DNA of 64,000 nt from Paracoccus marinus (GTDB lineage Bacteria > Pseudomonadota > Alphaproteobacteria > Rhodobacterales > Rhodobacteraceae), in NCBI RefSeq assembly GCF_007018965.1, contig NZ_VJYZ01000033.1, positions 186,001 to 250,000 on the forward strand, written 5' to 3'. Shown piece by piece: positions 36,244-45,529 of this stretch; positions within the stretch are counted from its first letter, which is position 1; every line of letters starts with the position of its first letter. The notes under the pieces are model-generated. The model did not search any database, was not told where the DNA came from, and was given only the letters and a program-made list of their open reading frames with translations. The translations under genes were made by a program, and so were the position numbers.

Positions 36244-37083
36244 ATGAAGCCCGCATTCCTCGCCGCAGCCCTCGCGCTCGCCCCTCATTTCGCAACCGCG
36301 CAGACCGCCGCGGATACGCCCGCCCCCGGCCCCGACGTCGAGCTGTGGCGGCTCGACTGCGGCACGATCGAGGTGCCCGACATCGACGGGTTCTCGGACA
36401 GCTTCGCCTATCACGGGCAGTCCAAGACGCTGACGAACAGCTGCTATCTCATCCGGCACGGACGGGATTACATGCTGTGGGACACCGGGCTGCCGCTGGC
36501 GGTCAAGCCCGACGGCTCGGGGCCCGTCCCGACGCCGGGCCGGCCCCTCGTCGATCAGCTGGCCGAAATCGACGTCACGCCGGATGAGATCGGGCGCGTC
36601 GGCATCAGCCATGCCCATTTCGACCACATGGGCCAGGCGGCCGAGTTTCCCGCCGCCACGCTGACGATCGGCGCAGGCGACTGGGACCAGCTGCGGTCGG
36701 ACAAGCACGACTTCGGCATCGACGCGGCGCTGGCGCAGCCGTGGCTGGACGGCGGCACCGTCGATCCCGTCAGCGGCGACCGCGACGTGTTCGGCGACGG
36801 CAGCGTGACGATGCTGGCGATGCCCGGCCACACCCACGGCGAGACCGCGCTGCTGGTGCGTCTGGCGCAAACCGGGCCGGTGCTTCTGTCCGGCGACGTG
36901 GTGCACTTTTCCGAACAGCTGGCCAACGAAGGCGTGCCGCCGTTCAACGTTGACCGCGCCGACTCGCTCGCCTCGATGCACAGGCTGGAATCGCTGATCC
37001 GGGGCACGGGCGCTCGGCTGGTCATCCAGCACGAGGCCACGCATGTCGGCCGGCTGCCGGCCTTTCCCGGCTCGGCGCGCTGA
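36244..37083 (+). CDS. Exported metallo-beta-lactamase-fold hydrolase
   Basis: This protein of 279 residues has a signal peptide (residues 1-20) and a metallo-beta-lactamase fold with SHAHFDHMG (His123, His125, Asp127, His128), GHTHG, SGDVVHF and QHEATH supplying the remaining metal ligands. It resembles N-acyl-homoserine lactonases and related hydrolases, so the substrate may be a lactone, but this is inferred from the fold only. It is divergent from an AraC-type regulator with 136 bases between them. Confidence 0.85.
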   Translation: MKPAFLAAALALAPHFATAQTAADTPAPGPDVELWRLDCGTIEVPDIDGFSDSFAYHGQSKTLTNSCYLIRHGRDYMLWDTGLPLAVKPDGSGPVPTPGRPLVDQLAEIDVTPDEIGRVGISHAHFDHMGQAAEFPAATLTIGAGDWDQLRSDKHDFGIDAALAQPWLDGGTVDPVSGDRDVFGDGSVTMLAMPGHTHGETALLVRLAQTGPVLLSGDVVHFSEQLANEGVPPFNVDRADSLASMHRLESLIRGTGARLVIQHEATHVGRLPAFPGSAR

Positions 37084-37170
37084 AGTCCGGCCCGGCGCCG
37101 CATTCCGGATTGAACCGCCACCGCCCGCCGCCCTATGGTCCCGGCGATCGGGATAATCGGGGTGACGGCG

Positions 37171-38046
37171 ATGGCTATTCAATCAGTTGGCGTGATCGGC
37201 GCGGGTCAGATGGGCAACGGCATCGCGCATGTGTTCGCGCTGGCGGGCTATGACGTCGTGATCCAGGACGTGAACCCGCAGGCGGTCGAAAAGGCGTTGT
37301 CGCTGATCGACCGCAACCTTGAACGCCAGGTCAGCCGCGACAAGATTTCGGCCCAGGACAAGGCCGCAGCGCTGACCCGGATTTCCAGCGCCACGGACCC
37401 CGCGCAAGTGGGTCGATGCGACCTCGTGATCGAGGCCGCGACGGAGAACGAGGCGGTCAAGATCAAGATCTTCGAGGCGCTGCTGCCGCATCTGAAGCCC
37501 GCAACGATCCTTGCCTCGAACACCTCGTCGATCTCGATCACGCGGCTGGCGGGCCGCACCGACCGGCCGGAAAGGTTCATCGGCGTCCACTTCATGAACC
37601 CGGTGCCGGTGATGCAGCTGGTCGAACTGATCCGCGGCATCGCCACGGACGACGCGACCTACGACGCGCTGGTCGAGGTGGTGGCGAGGCTCGGCAAGAC
37701 CGTCGCCACCGCCGAGGACTTCCCCGCCTTCATCGTCAACCGCATCCTGGTGCCGATGATAAACGAGGCGGTCTATGCGCTGCACGAGGGGGTGGGCGAC
37801 ATCCGTTCGATCGACGAGTCGATGAAGCTGGGCGCGAACCACCCGATGGGCCCGCTGGAGCTTGCCGACTTCATCGGGCTGGATACCTGCCTGTCGATCA
37901 TGAACGTGCTGCACGAAGGCTTGGGCGACACCAAGTACCGCCCCTGCCCGCTGCTGGCCAAATACGTCGCGGCGGGGTGGCTGGGGCGCAAGTCCGGGCG
38001 CGGTTTCTACGACTATGGCGGCGACACGCCGGTGCCGACCCGCTAA
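37171..38046 (+). CDS. 3-hydroxybutyryl-CoA dehydrogenase
   Basis: This protein of 291 residues is an NAD-dependent L-3-hydroxyacyl-CoA dehydrogenase of the Hbd/PaaH type. The Rossmann motif GAGQMGNGIAHVFA is at the N-terminus. Central blocks are ASNTSSISITRLA and GVHFMNPVPVMQLVELI, containing the catalytic His/Glu pair and Asn, and the C-terminal domain has NHPMGPLELADFIGLDT. GGGGTGA precedes the ATG. It acts in butyrate/PHB or short-chain fatty-acid turnover and its electrons go to NADH. It is a single gene near the small membrane protein. Confidence 0.95.
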   Translation: MAIQSVGVIGAGQMGNGIAHVFALAGYDVVIQDVNPQAVEKALSLIDRNLERQVSRDKISAQDKAAALTRISSATDPAQVGRCDLVIEAATENEAVKIKIFEALLPHLKPATILASNTSSISITRLAGRTDRPERFIGVHFMNPVPVMQLVELIRGIATDDATYDALVEVVARLGKTVATAEDFPAFIVNRILVPMINEAVYALHEGVGDIRSIDESMKLGANHPMGPLELADFIGLDTCLSIMNVLHEGLGDTKYRPCPLLAKYVAAGWLGRKSGRGFYDYGGDTPVPTR

Positions 38047-38111
38047 GGGCGTCACGCCGCCGTCACAATGCCGTGGGTTGATGGGCGTGTTCAACACGGA
38101 AGGTAGGGGTT

Positions 38112-38369
38112 TTGCGTAATTTCTTCATCAAGAGCTTCGAGGCGATCGCCTCGATCATTGTCGTGATCGGCGTGGTGGCGATCATCGCCGGTGCGGTTTC
38201 CGTTTCGCAACTGCCGCAGGGCGGCATCGCACGGGCGATTGGGGTGCTGATCGGCGGCTTCGTCTATCTGTCGCTGCTGGTGGGCGGGATCTATCTTGTC
38301 ATCGGCATCCACGACAACACCCGCCGCACCGCCGCGGCGGTCGAGGAGTTGCTGCGCCGCCAGCGGTGA
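38112..38369 (+). CDS. Small membrane protein, unknown function
   Basis: This protein of 85 residues has two membrane helices (residues ~11-28 and ~40-65), a short Gln-Gly loop and a basic cytoplasmic tail (EELLRRQR). It starts with TTG; GGAAGG lies about ten bases upstream. It resembles DUF4282-type or other small two-helix proteins but I do not assign a family. The gene ends six bases before the convergent plsY stop. Confidence 0.62.
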   Translation: MRNFFIKSFEAIASIIVVIGVVAIIAGAVSVSQLPQGGIARAIGVLIGGFVYLSLLVGGIYLVIGIHDNTRRTAAAVEELLRRQR

Positions 38370-38375
38370 ACCGGT

Positions 38376-38975
38376 CTAGCGGTCGCCGCCCTCGGTGCGG
38401 CGGCCGATCCGGGGTTCGGTCCCGGCGATCAGACGCTCGATGTTGGCGCGGTGGCGGACAAAGATCAGGACCGCCATGAACGCCAGCACGGCCGCGACCG
38501 CGGGCAGGCCCCAGGCATAGGCGGCGATCGGCGCGCCGACGGCGGCGACCAGCGCCGACAGGGACGAGATGCGGAAGACCCCGGCCGCAGCCAACCACAG
38601 CCCGCAGGCGATCAGCCCGACGGGCCAGAACAGCGCCAGCACGGTGCCAAGGAAGGTGGCGACGCCCTTGCCGCCTTTGAACCCCAGCCAGACCGGGAAC
38701 AGGTGGCCCAGGAACGCGGCCCCGCCCGCGACTTGCGCCGCGTCCTCGCCTGCCAGCCACCGCGCCAGCAGGACCGCGATGGCCCCCTTGCCGCTGTCCA
38801 GGATCAGCGTCGCCAGCGCCGCGCCCTTGTGGCCGGTCCGCAGCACGTTGGTCGCGCCGATGTTGCCCGACCCGATCTGCCGAAGGTCGCCCAGCCCCAG
38901 CGCCCGGGTGATGACGATCCCGAACGGGACCGAGCCGAGAAGATAGCCAATCACGGCCCACAGGATGATCGTCAT
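38376..38975 (-). CDS. plsY: Glycerol-3-phosphate acyltransferase PlsY
   Basis: This protein of 199 residues is an inner-membrane enzyme that acylates glycerol-3-phosphate with acyl-phosphate, the first step of phospholipid synthesis. It has five hydrophobic helices and the PlsY motifs SGNIGATNVLRT, GHLFPVWLGFKGGKGVAT and, near the C-terminus, FVRHRANIERL. It overlaps the pyrC-like gene by four bases, linking phospholipid and pyrimidine genes in one operon, as in many Rhodobacterales. Confidence 0.95.
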   Translation of the reverse strand: MTIILWAVIGYLLGSVPFGIVITRALGLGDLRQIGSGNIGATNVLRTGHKGAALATLILDSGKGAIAVLLARWLAGEDAAQVAGGAAFLGHLFPVWLGFKGGKGVATFLGTVLALFWPVGLIACGLWLAAAGVFRISSLSALVAAVGAPIAAYAWGLPAVAAVLAFMAVLIFVRHRANIERLIAGTEPRIGRRTEGGDR

Positions 38976-40261
38976 GCGAATGCCTCGTCGTTCACGGCTT
39001 CACCGAACACGCGGCGGCCGCCGACCCAGGTGCCGATGATGCGGCCCTCCATCCGGGCGCCGTCGAAGGGCGTGTTCTTGGATTTCGACCGCAGCGCAAA
39101 GCGGTCCAGCACGAATGGTGCGTTGGGGTCGAACAGCACGAGGTCCGCGGGCGCGCCCACCGACAGCCGCCCGGCCGGCAGCCCCAGCCGCTCGGCCGGG
39201 TTCAGCGACATCGCCCGCCACAGCCGCGCCATTGGCACGCCGCCCTGGTGGTAAAGCCGCATCGCCGCGGGCAGCAGGGTTTCCAAGCCCACCGCGCCGG
39301 GTGCCGCCATCTCGAACGGCAGGCGCTTGGCCTCTTCGTCCTGCGGGGTGTGGAAGCTGCCGATCACGTCGATGGTGCCGTCCGCCACCGCCTCGACCAG
39401 CGCAAGGCGGTCGTCCTCGGACCTGAGCGGCGGGGTCAGGCGGAAGAAGGTGCGATAGTCGCCCACGTCGAACTCGTTCAGCGTCAGGTGGTGGATGGAT
39501 GTGCCCGCCGTCACGTCCAGCCCCGCCGCCCGCGCCCGGTCCAGCACCGGCAGCGCCTGCGCCGTGGTGATCTGGTCGGCGTGCCAGCGCACGCCCGTCG
39601 CCTCGACCAGCGCGAGGTCACGCTCCAGGCCCATCCGCTCGGCCAAGGGCGACACGTCGGGGATGCCGTAGAGCGAGGCGAACTTGCCCTTGGTCGCCGC
39701 CGCCCCGCGCGACAGGCCGGGTTCCTGCGGGTGGCCGACGATCAGCGCGCCCAAGCCCCGCGCATAGGTCATGCAGCGGGAAAGAAGGCGGGTGTTTTCC
39801 ACCACCCGCACCCCGTCGGTAAAGGCGACCGCACCCGCGTCGCGCAGGAAGCCCATCTCGACCATCTCGCGCCCCTCGCGGCCACGGGTCAGCGCGGCCT
39901 GATGGCGGATGCGGACGGGCGCGTCGGCCGCGCGGCGGGTCACGAACTCCAGCGATTCCGGCGTGTCGATGGGCGGCAGCGTGTCGGGCCGGGCGACGAT
40001 GGTGGTGACGCCCCCGGCGGCTGCGGCAAGCGCGGCGCTTTTCATCGATTCCCTGTGCCGCTCCCCCGGCTCGCCGATCTTGACGCCCCAGTCCACGATC
40101 CCGGGCGCGAGATACTTGCCGCCGCAGTCGATGACCGTCGCCCCTTCCGGCGCGTCCCCGTCAAGCGCGGCGATGACGCCGTCCTGCACGGTGAGGCTGC
40201 CGGGCTCGTCGGTCAGCGCCTCGGGATCGACGAGGCGGGCGTTCTGGAAATGCAGGATCAT
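38972..40261 (-). CDS. pyrC: Dihydroorotase-like protein (probably non-catalytic partner of PyrB)
   Basis: This protein of 429 residues belongs to the dihydroorotase/amidohydrolase family by length and overall pattern (PGIVDWG ... GGVTTIV, SIHHLTLNEFDVG, LTPPLRSEDDR). The N-terminal metal motif, normally D-x-H-x-H before LREPG, reads DWGVKIGEPG, so both zinc histidines are absent. The usual SDHAPH block reads GSFHTPQ, without the metal-site aspartate. This matches the inactive dihydroorotase-like proteins (PyrC'/PyrX) that act as structural partners of aspartate transcarbamoylase. A catalytic dihydroorotase should be elsewhere in the genome. The gene overlaps both neighbours by four bases. 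Confidence 0.85.
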   Translation of the reverse strand: MILHFQNARLVDPEALTDEPGSLTVQDGVIAALDGDAPEGATVIDCGGKYLAPGIVDWGVKIGEPGERHRESMKSAALAAAAGGVTTIVARPDTLPPIDTPESLEFVTRRAADAPVRIRHQAALTRGREGREMVEMGFLRDAGAVAFTDGVRVVENTRLLSRCMTYARGLGALIVGHPQEPGLSRGAAATKGKFASLYGIPDVSPLAERMGLERDLALVEATGVRWHADQITTAQALPVLDRARAAGLDVTAGTSIHHLTLNEFDVGDYRTFFRLTPPLRSEDDRLALVEAVADGTIDVIGSFHTPQDEEAKRLPFEMAAPGAVGLETLLPAAMRLYHQGGVPMARLWRAMSLNPAERLGLPAGRLSVGAPADLVLFDPNAPFVLDRFALRSKSKNTPFDGARMEGRIIGTWVGGRRVFGEAVNDEAFA

Positions 40262-40857
40262 GCGGGCGTCTCGGCGCGGCCCGCGCGGATGGCGTGGGCA
40301 AGTTGCAGGGCGGCATCAAGGCGGCGTTCTTCGCGGAACCCGATGTCCCTGAGCAGGACCCGACCCTCGTTCGACAGCGTGTCGGACAGAAGGCGGAAGC
40401 CCGAGACAATTGCCGTGTCCGGAAGTGGAAGCGCAACAAAGTTGCCATCGAGAAGGCGGAAAACGCGACGTTGGCTCATCGCACTAGATCCCCGCCTCAT
40501 GCTGTCCGAACCGCGCGGTGCCGCCTTCTCGGCAATCTGGTTCAGCCAGTCCGCCACAGGTTTCGTCCTGACGCCCAAAAGATCGAGGACCAGCATGACG
40601 AACGCGAATGCGCCGACCGCCAAGTAGCCGTGAAACCATGCTCCGTAGCGGTCCGACGGGCCGTTCGGGACTAACCAGTCGAACAGCGCAACGGAGGCCA
40701 CGACAACACTGCAGACTGACCACAGCAATCGGGCACTCCATACCTGCGTTTTACCTTGGCGCGGATAGAACCACAGCAATGCCTCATCGCTCTCAAGCCA
40801 TCGCTGCCACTCATCGGCGCTGACCGGCTGTCGGTACGACTGTCCCGCCTCAGACAT
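40258..40857 (-). CDS. Membrane protein between pyrB and pyrC, unknown function
   Basis: This protein of 199 residues has an N-terminal soluble segment rich in Trp ([25 protein letters not shown]), two membrane helices at about 45-60 and 75-92, and a soluble C-terminal part with an FRLLSD-type motif. It overlaps pyrB by eight bases and the pyrC-like gene by four. Base use is lower in GC than the flanking genes (about 40330-40800), a sign of different origin or relaxed codon selection. The position is conserved in some Rhodobacterales as far as I recall, but the function is unknown. Confidence 0.75.
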   Translation of the reverse strand: MSEAGQSYRQPVSADEWQRWLESDEALLWFYPRQGKTQVWSARLLWSVCSVVVASVALFDWLVPNGPSDRYGAWFHGYLAVGAFAFVMLVLDLLGVRTKPVADWLNQIAEKAAPRGSDSMRRGSSAMSQRRVFRLLDGNFVALPLPDTAIVSGFRLLSDTLSNEGRVLLRDIGFREERRLDAALQLAHAIRAGRAETPA

Positions 40858-41812
40858 AGGTGCCCGCCGCGGCCTTGCCTCGCTCTGCGCGCAAGTTCCG
40901 CGCCAGCAGGTCCATCGCCGCCATCCGCACGGCGACCCCCATTTCCACCTGGTCCTGAATGACCGAGCGGTTGATGTCGTCGGCGATGGTGCCGTCGATC
41001 TCCACCCCCCGGTTCATCGGGCCGGGGTGCATCACGATCGCGTCGGGTTTCGCCAGCGCCAGCTTTTCGGCGTCCAGCCCCCAGCGGTGGTAGTATTCGC
41101 GCTCGGACGGGATGAAGCCGCCGTCCATCCGTTCCTTCTGAAGCCGCAGCATCATCACCACGTCGGCGTCGCGCAGACCCTCGGCCATGTCCTCGTAAAT
41201 CTCGCAACCCCACTCGGCCGCGCCCGAAGGCATCAGCGTGGCGGGCCCGACAAGGCGCACCCGCGCCTCCATCTTGCCCAGCAGGATCAGGTTCGACCGC
41301 GCCACGCGGGAATGCGCGATGTCGCCGCAGATCGCGACCGTCAGGCGGTGAAGGCGGCCCTTGGCGCGCCGGATCGTCAGCGCGTCCAGCAGTGCCTGCG
41401 TGGGGTGTTCGTGCCGCCCGTCGCCCGCGTTGATGACGGCGCAGTTCACCTTTTCTGCCAGCAGGTTGACCGCGCCCGAGTTCGGGTGCCGCACCACCAG
41501 CAGGTCCGGCTGCATCGCGTTCAGCGTCAGCGCGGTGTCGATCAGCGTCTCGCCCTTCTTCACCGACGACTGCGCGACGGCCATGTTCATCACGTCCGCG
41601 CCCAGCCGCTTGCCGGCAAGCTCGAAACTCGACTGCGTGCGGGTCGAGTTCTCGAAGAACAGGTTGATCTGGGTCAGGCCGTCCAGCGCGTCGCCGTGCT
41701 TCACCGTCCGCCGGTTCAGCGCGACATAGCTTTCGGCGAGGTCCAGCAGGGTGGTGATCTCGTCGGGGGCCAACTGCTCGACCCCCAGAAGGTGACGGGC
41801 ACGAAACGTCAT
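40850..41812 (-). CDS. pyrB: Aspartate carbamoyltransferase catalytic subunit
   Basis: This protein of 320 residues condenses carbamoyl phosphate with aspartate in pyrimidine synthesis. The carbamoyl-phosphate loop [13 protein letters not shown] and the HPTQALLD and HPGPMNRG motifs identify it. The start [10 protein letters not shown] was chosen because the sequence before it is Arg/Pro-rich and unlike the family. It heads the four-gene operon pyrB / membrane protein / pyrC-like / plsY. Confidence 0.96.
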   Translation of the reverse strand: MTFRARHLLGVEQLAPDEITTLLDLAESYVALNRRTVKHGDALDGLTQINLFFENSTRTQSSFELAGKRLGADVMNMAVAQSSVKKGETLIDTALTLNAMQPDLLVVRHPNSGAVNLLAEKVNCAVINAGDGRHEHPTQALLDALTIRRAKGRLHRLTVAICGDIAHSRVARSNLILLGKMEARVRLVGPATLMPSGAAEWGCEIYEDMAEGLRDADVVMMLRLQKERMDGGFIPSEREYYHRWGLDAEKLALAKPDAIVMHPGPMNRGVEIDGTIADDINRSVIQDQVEMGVAVRMAAMDLLARNLRAERGKAAAGTYV

Positions 41813-41901
41813 CGGGGCCTCCGCTGGATGCGAGGTCCTTATGGCAAGCCCGGACGGCCGGGGCAAGCGGGCCGGGTGGCGCGCGCCGCCCCGCGGGCCG
41901 G

Positions 41902-42483
41902 TCAGGCGTGGCCGGCGGCCGACGACAGCATCACGGGGTCCACGCCCAGCGATTTCAGCGCGATCTGCCATTTGTGGTCGTTGTCGGTGCCGAACAGGAT
42001 GTCGTCGCTCGCCTCGGCGGTAAGCCAGCCGTTCGCCAGCATCTCCCGTTCAAGCTGCCCGGCTTCCCAGCCCGCGTACCCCAGCGACAGGACGGCCGCC
42101 TGCGGACCCCGCCCGCGGGCGAGATCCTCGAGGATGTCGCGGGTCGTGGTCATGGCGAGGTCGCTTTCGCCGATCCGCATCCGCCCGTCGCCCTCGTCGA
42201 TGTCGTCGGCGTCGGCCGCGCGGTGCAGCACGAACCCGCGCCCCGGCTCGACCGGGCCGCCGAAATGCACCGGCACCTCGCGCGCCAGCGGCGTGGCGTC
42301 GATTTCCAGCTGCTTGAGAAGGTCGGAAAAGTCGAGCCCGTCGATCGGGCGGTTCACGACCAGCCCCATCGCGCCCTCGTCGCCATGCGCGCAGATCAGC
42401 ACGACCGAGCGCGAAAAGCGCGGGTCGCTCATGCCCGGCATGGCGATCAGGACCTTGCCGGTGAGGGAGTCTGTGTTCTTCAT
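41902..42483 (-). CDS. YqgE/AlgH family protein
   Basis: This protein of 193 residues belongs to UPF0301 (YqgE/AlgH). Characteristic blocks are [51 protein letters not shown] and [15 protein letters not shown]. The function is uncertain; it has been linked to alginate regulation in Pseudomonas. AAGGTGG precedes this ATG by five bases; a longer in-frame start exists at 42585. It is divergent from the DsbD-like gene, an arrangement common in this order. Confidence 0.93.
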   Translation of the reverse strand: MKNTDSLTGKVLIAMPGMSDPRFSRSVVLICAHGDEGAMGLVVNRPIDGLDFSDLLKQLEIDATPLAREVPVHFGGPVEPGRGFVLHRAADADDIDEGDGRMRIGESDLAMTTTRDILEDLARGRGPQAAVLSLGYAGWEAGQLEREMLANGWLTAEASDDILFGTDNDHKWQIALKSLGVDPVMLSSAAGHA

Positions 42484-42616
42484 GAAACCACCTTTCGGAT
42501 TGAAGATCGTCATCCGCGCGCCCCGGTGCAAGGGCGGGGGCGGCCCCTGCGGGTTGAGGAATGTTTGAAGCAGATGTGACTTCACGGTACGCGCGCGGCT
42601 GCTTTAGACCTGCGGC

Positions 42617-43537
42617 ATGAAAACGCATTCCCCGACGATCCTCGCGGCGCTGGCCGCCACGCTGGCCCTGCCGCTGCTTCCTGCCCCCGCTGCCGCCCAA
42701 GCGTTTGCGCAGGAAAACGGCCGCCCGCCCGGGCTTCGCTCGGCCGAACTGCTGCCGGTCGCGACCCTGCCCGACGGCCGCCGGATGACCGCGCTGGTGG
42801 TCGAGATGGAAGAGGGGTGGAAGACCTATTGGCGCAGCCCCGGCGACAGCGGGATGCCGCCCGGGTTCGACTGGACCGGATCGACCAACGTGCGCGCGGC
42901 GGAACCCCTGTGGCCCGCGCCCGAGGTGATCCTGTCCGGGTCGGACCGGACGCTCGGCTATCACGACGCGCTGGTGCTGCCGGTCAGGGTCGATGCGGCG
43001 GGCGAGGGGCCTGTGGCGCTGGACCTGAAGCTGGCGATCGGGCTGTGCAAGAACGTGTGCGTGCCCGCGCGGCTGCACCTGGTCGCCGATGAGGCGGGCG
43101 GCGGGGCAGTCGGGGCGGCGGGCGCGGCGCCGGACCCGCGCATCGCGCAGGCGCTGGCGCGCGTGCCGGTCGCAGGTCCGCTGCCCGGGCGGGCGACACC
43201 CGCCTGCACGGTGACCGACATTCCCGACGGGGTGCGGGTGGCGGCGACGCTGCCCGGCCACGCGGGCTCGCCGTCGGTCGCGATGGAGGTGATGCAGGAC
43301 GGCGTCTGGGTCTCGCAGCCCGAACTGGTGCAGGCTGCGGACGGGCTGACCGCGACCGCCGACTTCGTCCCGCCCGAGGCCAAGCCGTTTACGCTGGACC
43401 TGTCGAAGCTGCGGATGACGGTGATCGGTCGTGACGCCGCCGCCGCAGCCGACGGGACGGGGGGCGAGGCGGGGGTTGGGGCGGGGGCCGGGGCGGGGCC
43501 CGGCGCGGTCGAATATCAGGGCTGCGCCGCGTCCTGA
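42617..43537 (+). CDS. Exported DsbD N-terminal-like thiol-redox protein
   Basis: This protein of 306 residues has a signal peptide (residues ~1-30) followed by a domain of the DsbD/ScsB N-terminal type (PF11412). It has EGWKTYWRSPGDSGMPP and LAIGLCKNVCVPA, where two cysteines separated by three residues are the likely redox pair. The family works in periplasmic thiol exchange or copper handling. The C-terminus is low complexity (GEAGVGAGAGAGPGA). It overlaps the end of the convergent uracil-DNA glycosylase-like gene by 22 bases. Confidence 0.8.
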   Translation: MKTHSPTILAALAATLALPLLPAPAAAQAFAQENGRPPGLRSAELLPVATLPDGRRMTALVVEMEEGWKTYWRSPGDSGMPPGFDWTGSTNVRAAEPLWPAPEVILSGSDRTLGYHDALVLPVRVDAAGEGPVALDLKLAIGLCKNVCVPARLHLVADEAGGGAVGAAGAAPDPRIAQALARVPVAGPLPGRATPACTVTDIPDGVRVAATLPGHAGSPSVAMEVMQDGVWVSQPELVQAADGLTATADFVPPEAKPFTLDLSKLRMTVIGRDAAAAADGTGGEAGVGAGAGAGPGAVEYQGCAAS

Positions 43538-44343
43538 GGGTTCAGCCGCGCGGCGATCTCCAGCAGGTCGGCCCAGGCGTCGCGCTTGGCGGCGGCGTTG
43601 GCCAGCAGGTAGGACGGGTGCGCCATCGGCATCGCCGGGCGGCCGAACGCGGTCGTCCACGCGCCGCGCATCCGCATGACGCCGCTGCGCCCAAGCGCGG
43701 AATGACAGGCGCAGTTGCCCATCAGGATCAGGATATCGGGCGCGGCGAGCTCGACATGGCGTTCAAGGAACGGGCGCATCGCCAGCACCTCTGCCTCGGA
43801 CGGCAGCCGCCCGCCCGGCGTCCGCCACGGCAGCGCGGTGGTCAGATAGACCGCGCGCTCCGCATCGACAGTGTCGCGGGAAAGACCGATCGCGGCCAGC
43901 ATCCGGTCCAGCATCGCGCCCGCGCGCCCCGCGAAGGGGCGGCCCGCGCGATCCTCGTCCTCGTCGGGGACGTCGCCCACGATCATCACCCGCGCGGCGG
44001 GATTGCCGTCGGCGAAGACGAAGCTGCGCGCGCCCTTGCGGATGTCGAGGCCGTCGAACCGCTCCATCGTCGCCGCGAGGTCTGGCAGGGACGCGGCCCG
44101 CACGGCAAGGGTGGCTGCGAGGGCGGGCAGGTCGGCGTCGCTCGCCGCGTCCTGGGGCTGGGGGACGGGCGTGGCCGCGGCGGCCGGCGCGGGCGCGGGG
44201 CGGGATTGTGCGGCCTCGGCGTAGCGGTCGAGCGGGGTATCCCCGATCGGCTCGTCCACCCCCATCTCGCGCTGCCAGTCCAGCAGCGCCAGCGCGGTGT
44301 CCGCGTCCAGCGCGAATCCTTTCCAGGTGGGGTCTGCGGTCAT
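43516..44343 (-). CDS. Uracil-DNA glycosylase family protein lacking the iron-sulfur cysteines
   Basis: This protein of 275 residues has the UDG superfamily fold. It has a low-complexity linker (~45-75), then FADGNPAARVMIVGDVPDEDED, GRPFAGRAGAMLDRML, TTALPWRTPGGRLP, DILILMGN and MAHPSYLL, which correspond to family 4/5 motifs. Departures are that the GE(A/C)PG loop reads GDVPD, TNVxPWRPPxNR reads TTALPWRTPGGR, and the cysteines that bind a 4Fe-4S cluster in family 4 are replaced (RFDGLDIRKGARSF). It may be a cluster-free or inactive relative. Confidence 0.82.
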   Translation of the reverse strand: MTADPTWKGFALDADTALALLDWQREMGVDEPIGDTPLDRYAEAAQSRPAPAPAAAATPVPQPQDAASDADLPALAATLAVRAASLPDLAATMERFDGLDIRKGARSFVFADGNPAARVMIVGDVPDEDEDRAGRPFAGRAGAMLDRMLAAIGLSRDTVDAERAVYLTTALPWRTPGGRLPSEAEVLAMRPFLERHVELAAPDILILMGNCACHSALGRSGVMRMRGAWTTAFGRPAMPMAHPSYLLANAAAKRDAWADLLEIAARLNPQDAAQP

Positions 44344-44431
44344 GCGGGCAGGCTAGAAGCGCGGCGGCTGGCGGGCAAGCGGCGGGCGGGCAGGCGAGAG
44401 GTCGGCATGGCAGAGAGGGGTCGGCGATACA

Positions 44432-45391
44432 TCAGCGCGGCGCCGCCGCGCGGCGCAGGCGGTCGTTGATGGCGGCGCCAAGGCCCGCATCGGGGATCGG
44501 TGCGACCGCGATCGGACGGCCCAGCCGGTCGGCCTGCCGCAGCACGTCGAAGAGGCGCGCGGCGGCCTCGACCGGATCGGCGGTGGGCGACAGGGTCAGC
44601 GCGCCTGCGCCGGTCTCATCGCTGGCAGGGCCGAAGCCGACGAACGTCTCGCCTTCGCGCGGGCCGGCCGCGTCCAGCCGCAGGGGCGCGTCCGGCGCGT
44701 AGTGGCTGCTCAGCTGCCCCGGCGCGTCGGGGGCGTCCAGGTCGTGGCCGGGGGCGAGCGGGCCGATCAGCGCCTCGATCGCCTCGGCCGGAACGCCGCC
44801 CGGGCGCAGCAGCGTCGCCCGGCCGCCGCGCCAGCCGACGATGGTCGATTCCAGCCCCACCGGGCAGGCGCCGCCGTCCACCACCGCCGCGATCCGCCCG
44901 TTGAGGCCGCCGCTCGCGTCCAGCACATGCGCCGCCGTCGTCGGGCTGATCCGCCCCGAGGGGTTGGCCGACGGCGCCGCCAGCGGCTGCCCAAGCGCCC
45001 GCAGCACGGCTTGCGCGACCGGGTGCGCGGGCACCCGCAGACCCACGGTCGCAAGCCCCGCCGTCACCAGCGACGCGATCCCGGCATCCGCGCGCAGCGG
45101 CACCACCAGCGTCAGCGCGCCGGGCCAGAACGCTTGCGCGAGCCGCCGCGCATCGCCGTCCAGAACGCCGATCCGCTCGGCTTCACCGATCCCGTCCACG
45201 TGGACGATCAGCGGGTTGAAAGCGGGCCGGCCCTTGGCCGCATAGATCCGCGCGACGGCCTGCGGATCGCGCGCCGCCCCGGCAAGGCCGTAGACTGTCT
45301 CGGTCGGGATCGCCACGACCTCGCCCGCCGCCAGCAGACGCGCGGCGCGGTCGATGCCGGGGGCGTCGGCGGGCAGGGTCGGGGTCGTCAT
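44432..45391 (-). CDS. L-threonylcarbamoyladenylate synthase (Sua5/YwlC type)
   Basis: This protein of 319 residues makes the threonylcarbamoyl-AMP intermediate for t6A modification of tRNAs reading ANN codons. The YrdC domain is identified by AIPTETVYGLAGAA, AAKGRPAFNPL, FWPGALTLVV, VGLRVPAHP, APSANPSGRISPTTA and GLESTIVGW. The C-terminal Sua5 domain (residues ~205-319) includes PGQLSSHYAP, which distinguishes Sua5 from the shorter TsaC. It faces the acyl-CoA dehydrogenase across 138 bases. Confidence 0.94.
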   Translation of the reverse strand: MTTPTLPADAPGIDRAARLLAAGEVVAIPTETVYGLAGAARDPQAVARIYAAKGRPAFNPLIVHVDGIGEAERIGVLDGDARRLAQAFWPGALTLVVPLRADAGIASLVTAGLATVGLRVPAHPVAQAVLRALGQPLAAPSANPSGRISPTTAAHVLDASGGLNGRIAAVVDGGACPVGLESTIVGWRGGRATLLRPGGVPAEAIEALIGPLAPGHDLDAPDAPGQLSSHYAPDAPLRLDAAGPREGETFVGFGPASDETGAGALTLSPTADPVEAAARLFDVLRQADRLGRPIAVAPIPDAGLGAAINDRLRRAAAPR

Positions 45392-45529
45392 GGCGGGCCG
45401 CCTGCAAGGTTCCGGGACGCGACTGACGTCGGGTTGGTGCTTGCGTCCCCGCCCCGCGCATCTAGTCTTGCTGCGAACCGAACTGATATGCGCGCCACGG
45501 CCCGATGCCAAGGCGCGAAGGGGGAAAAC

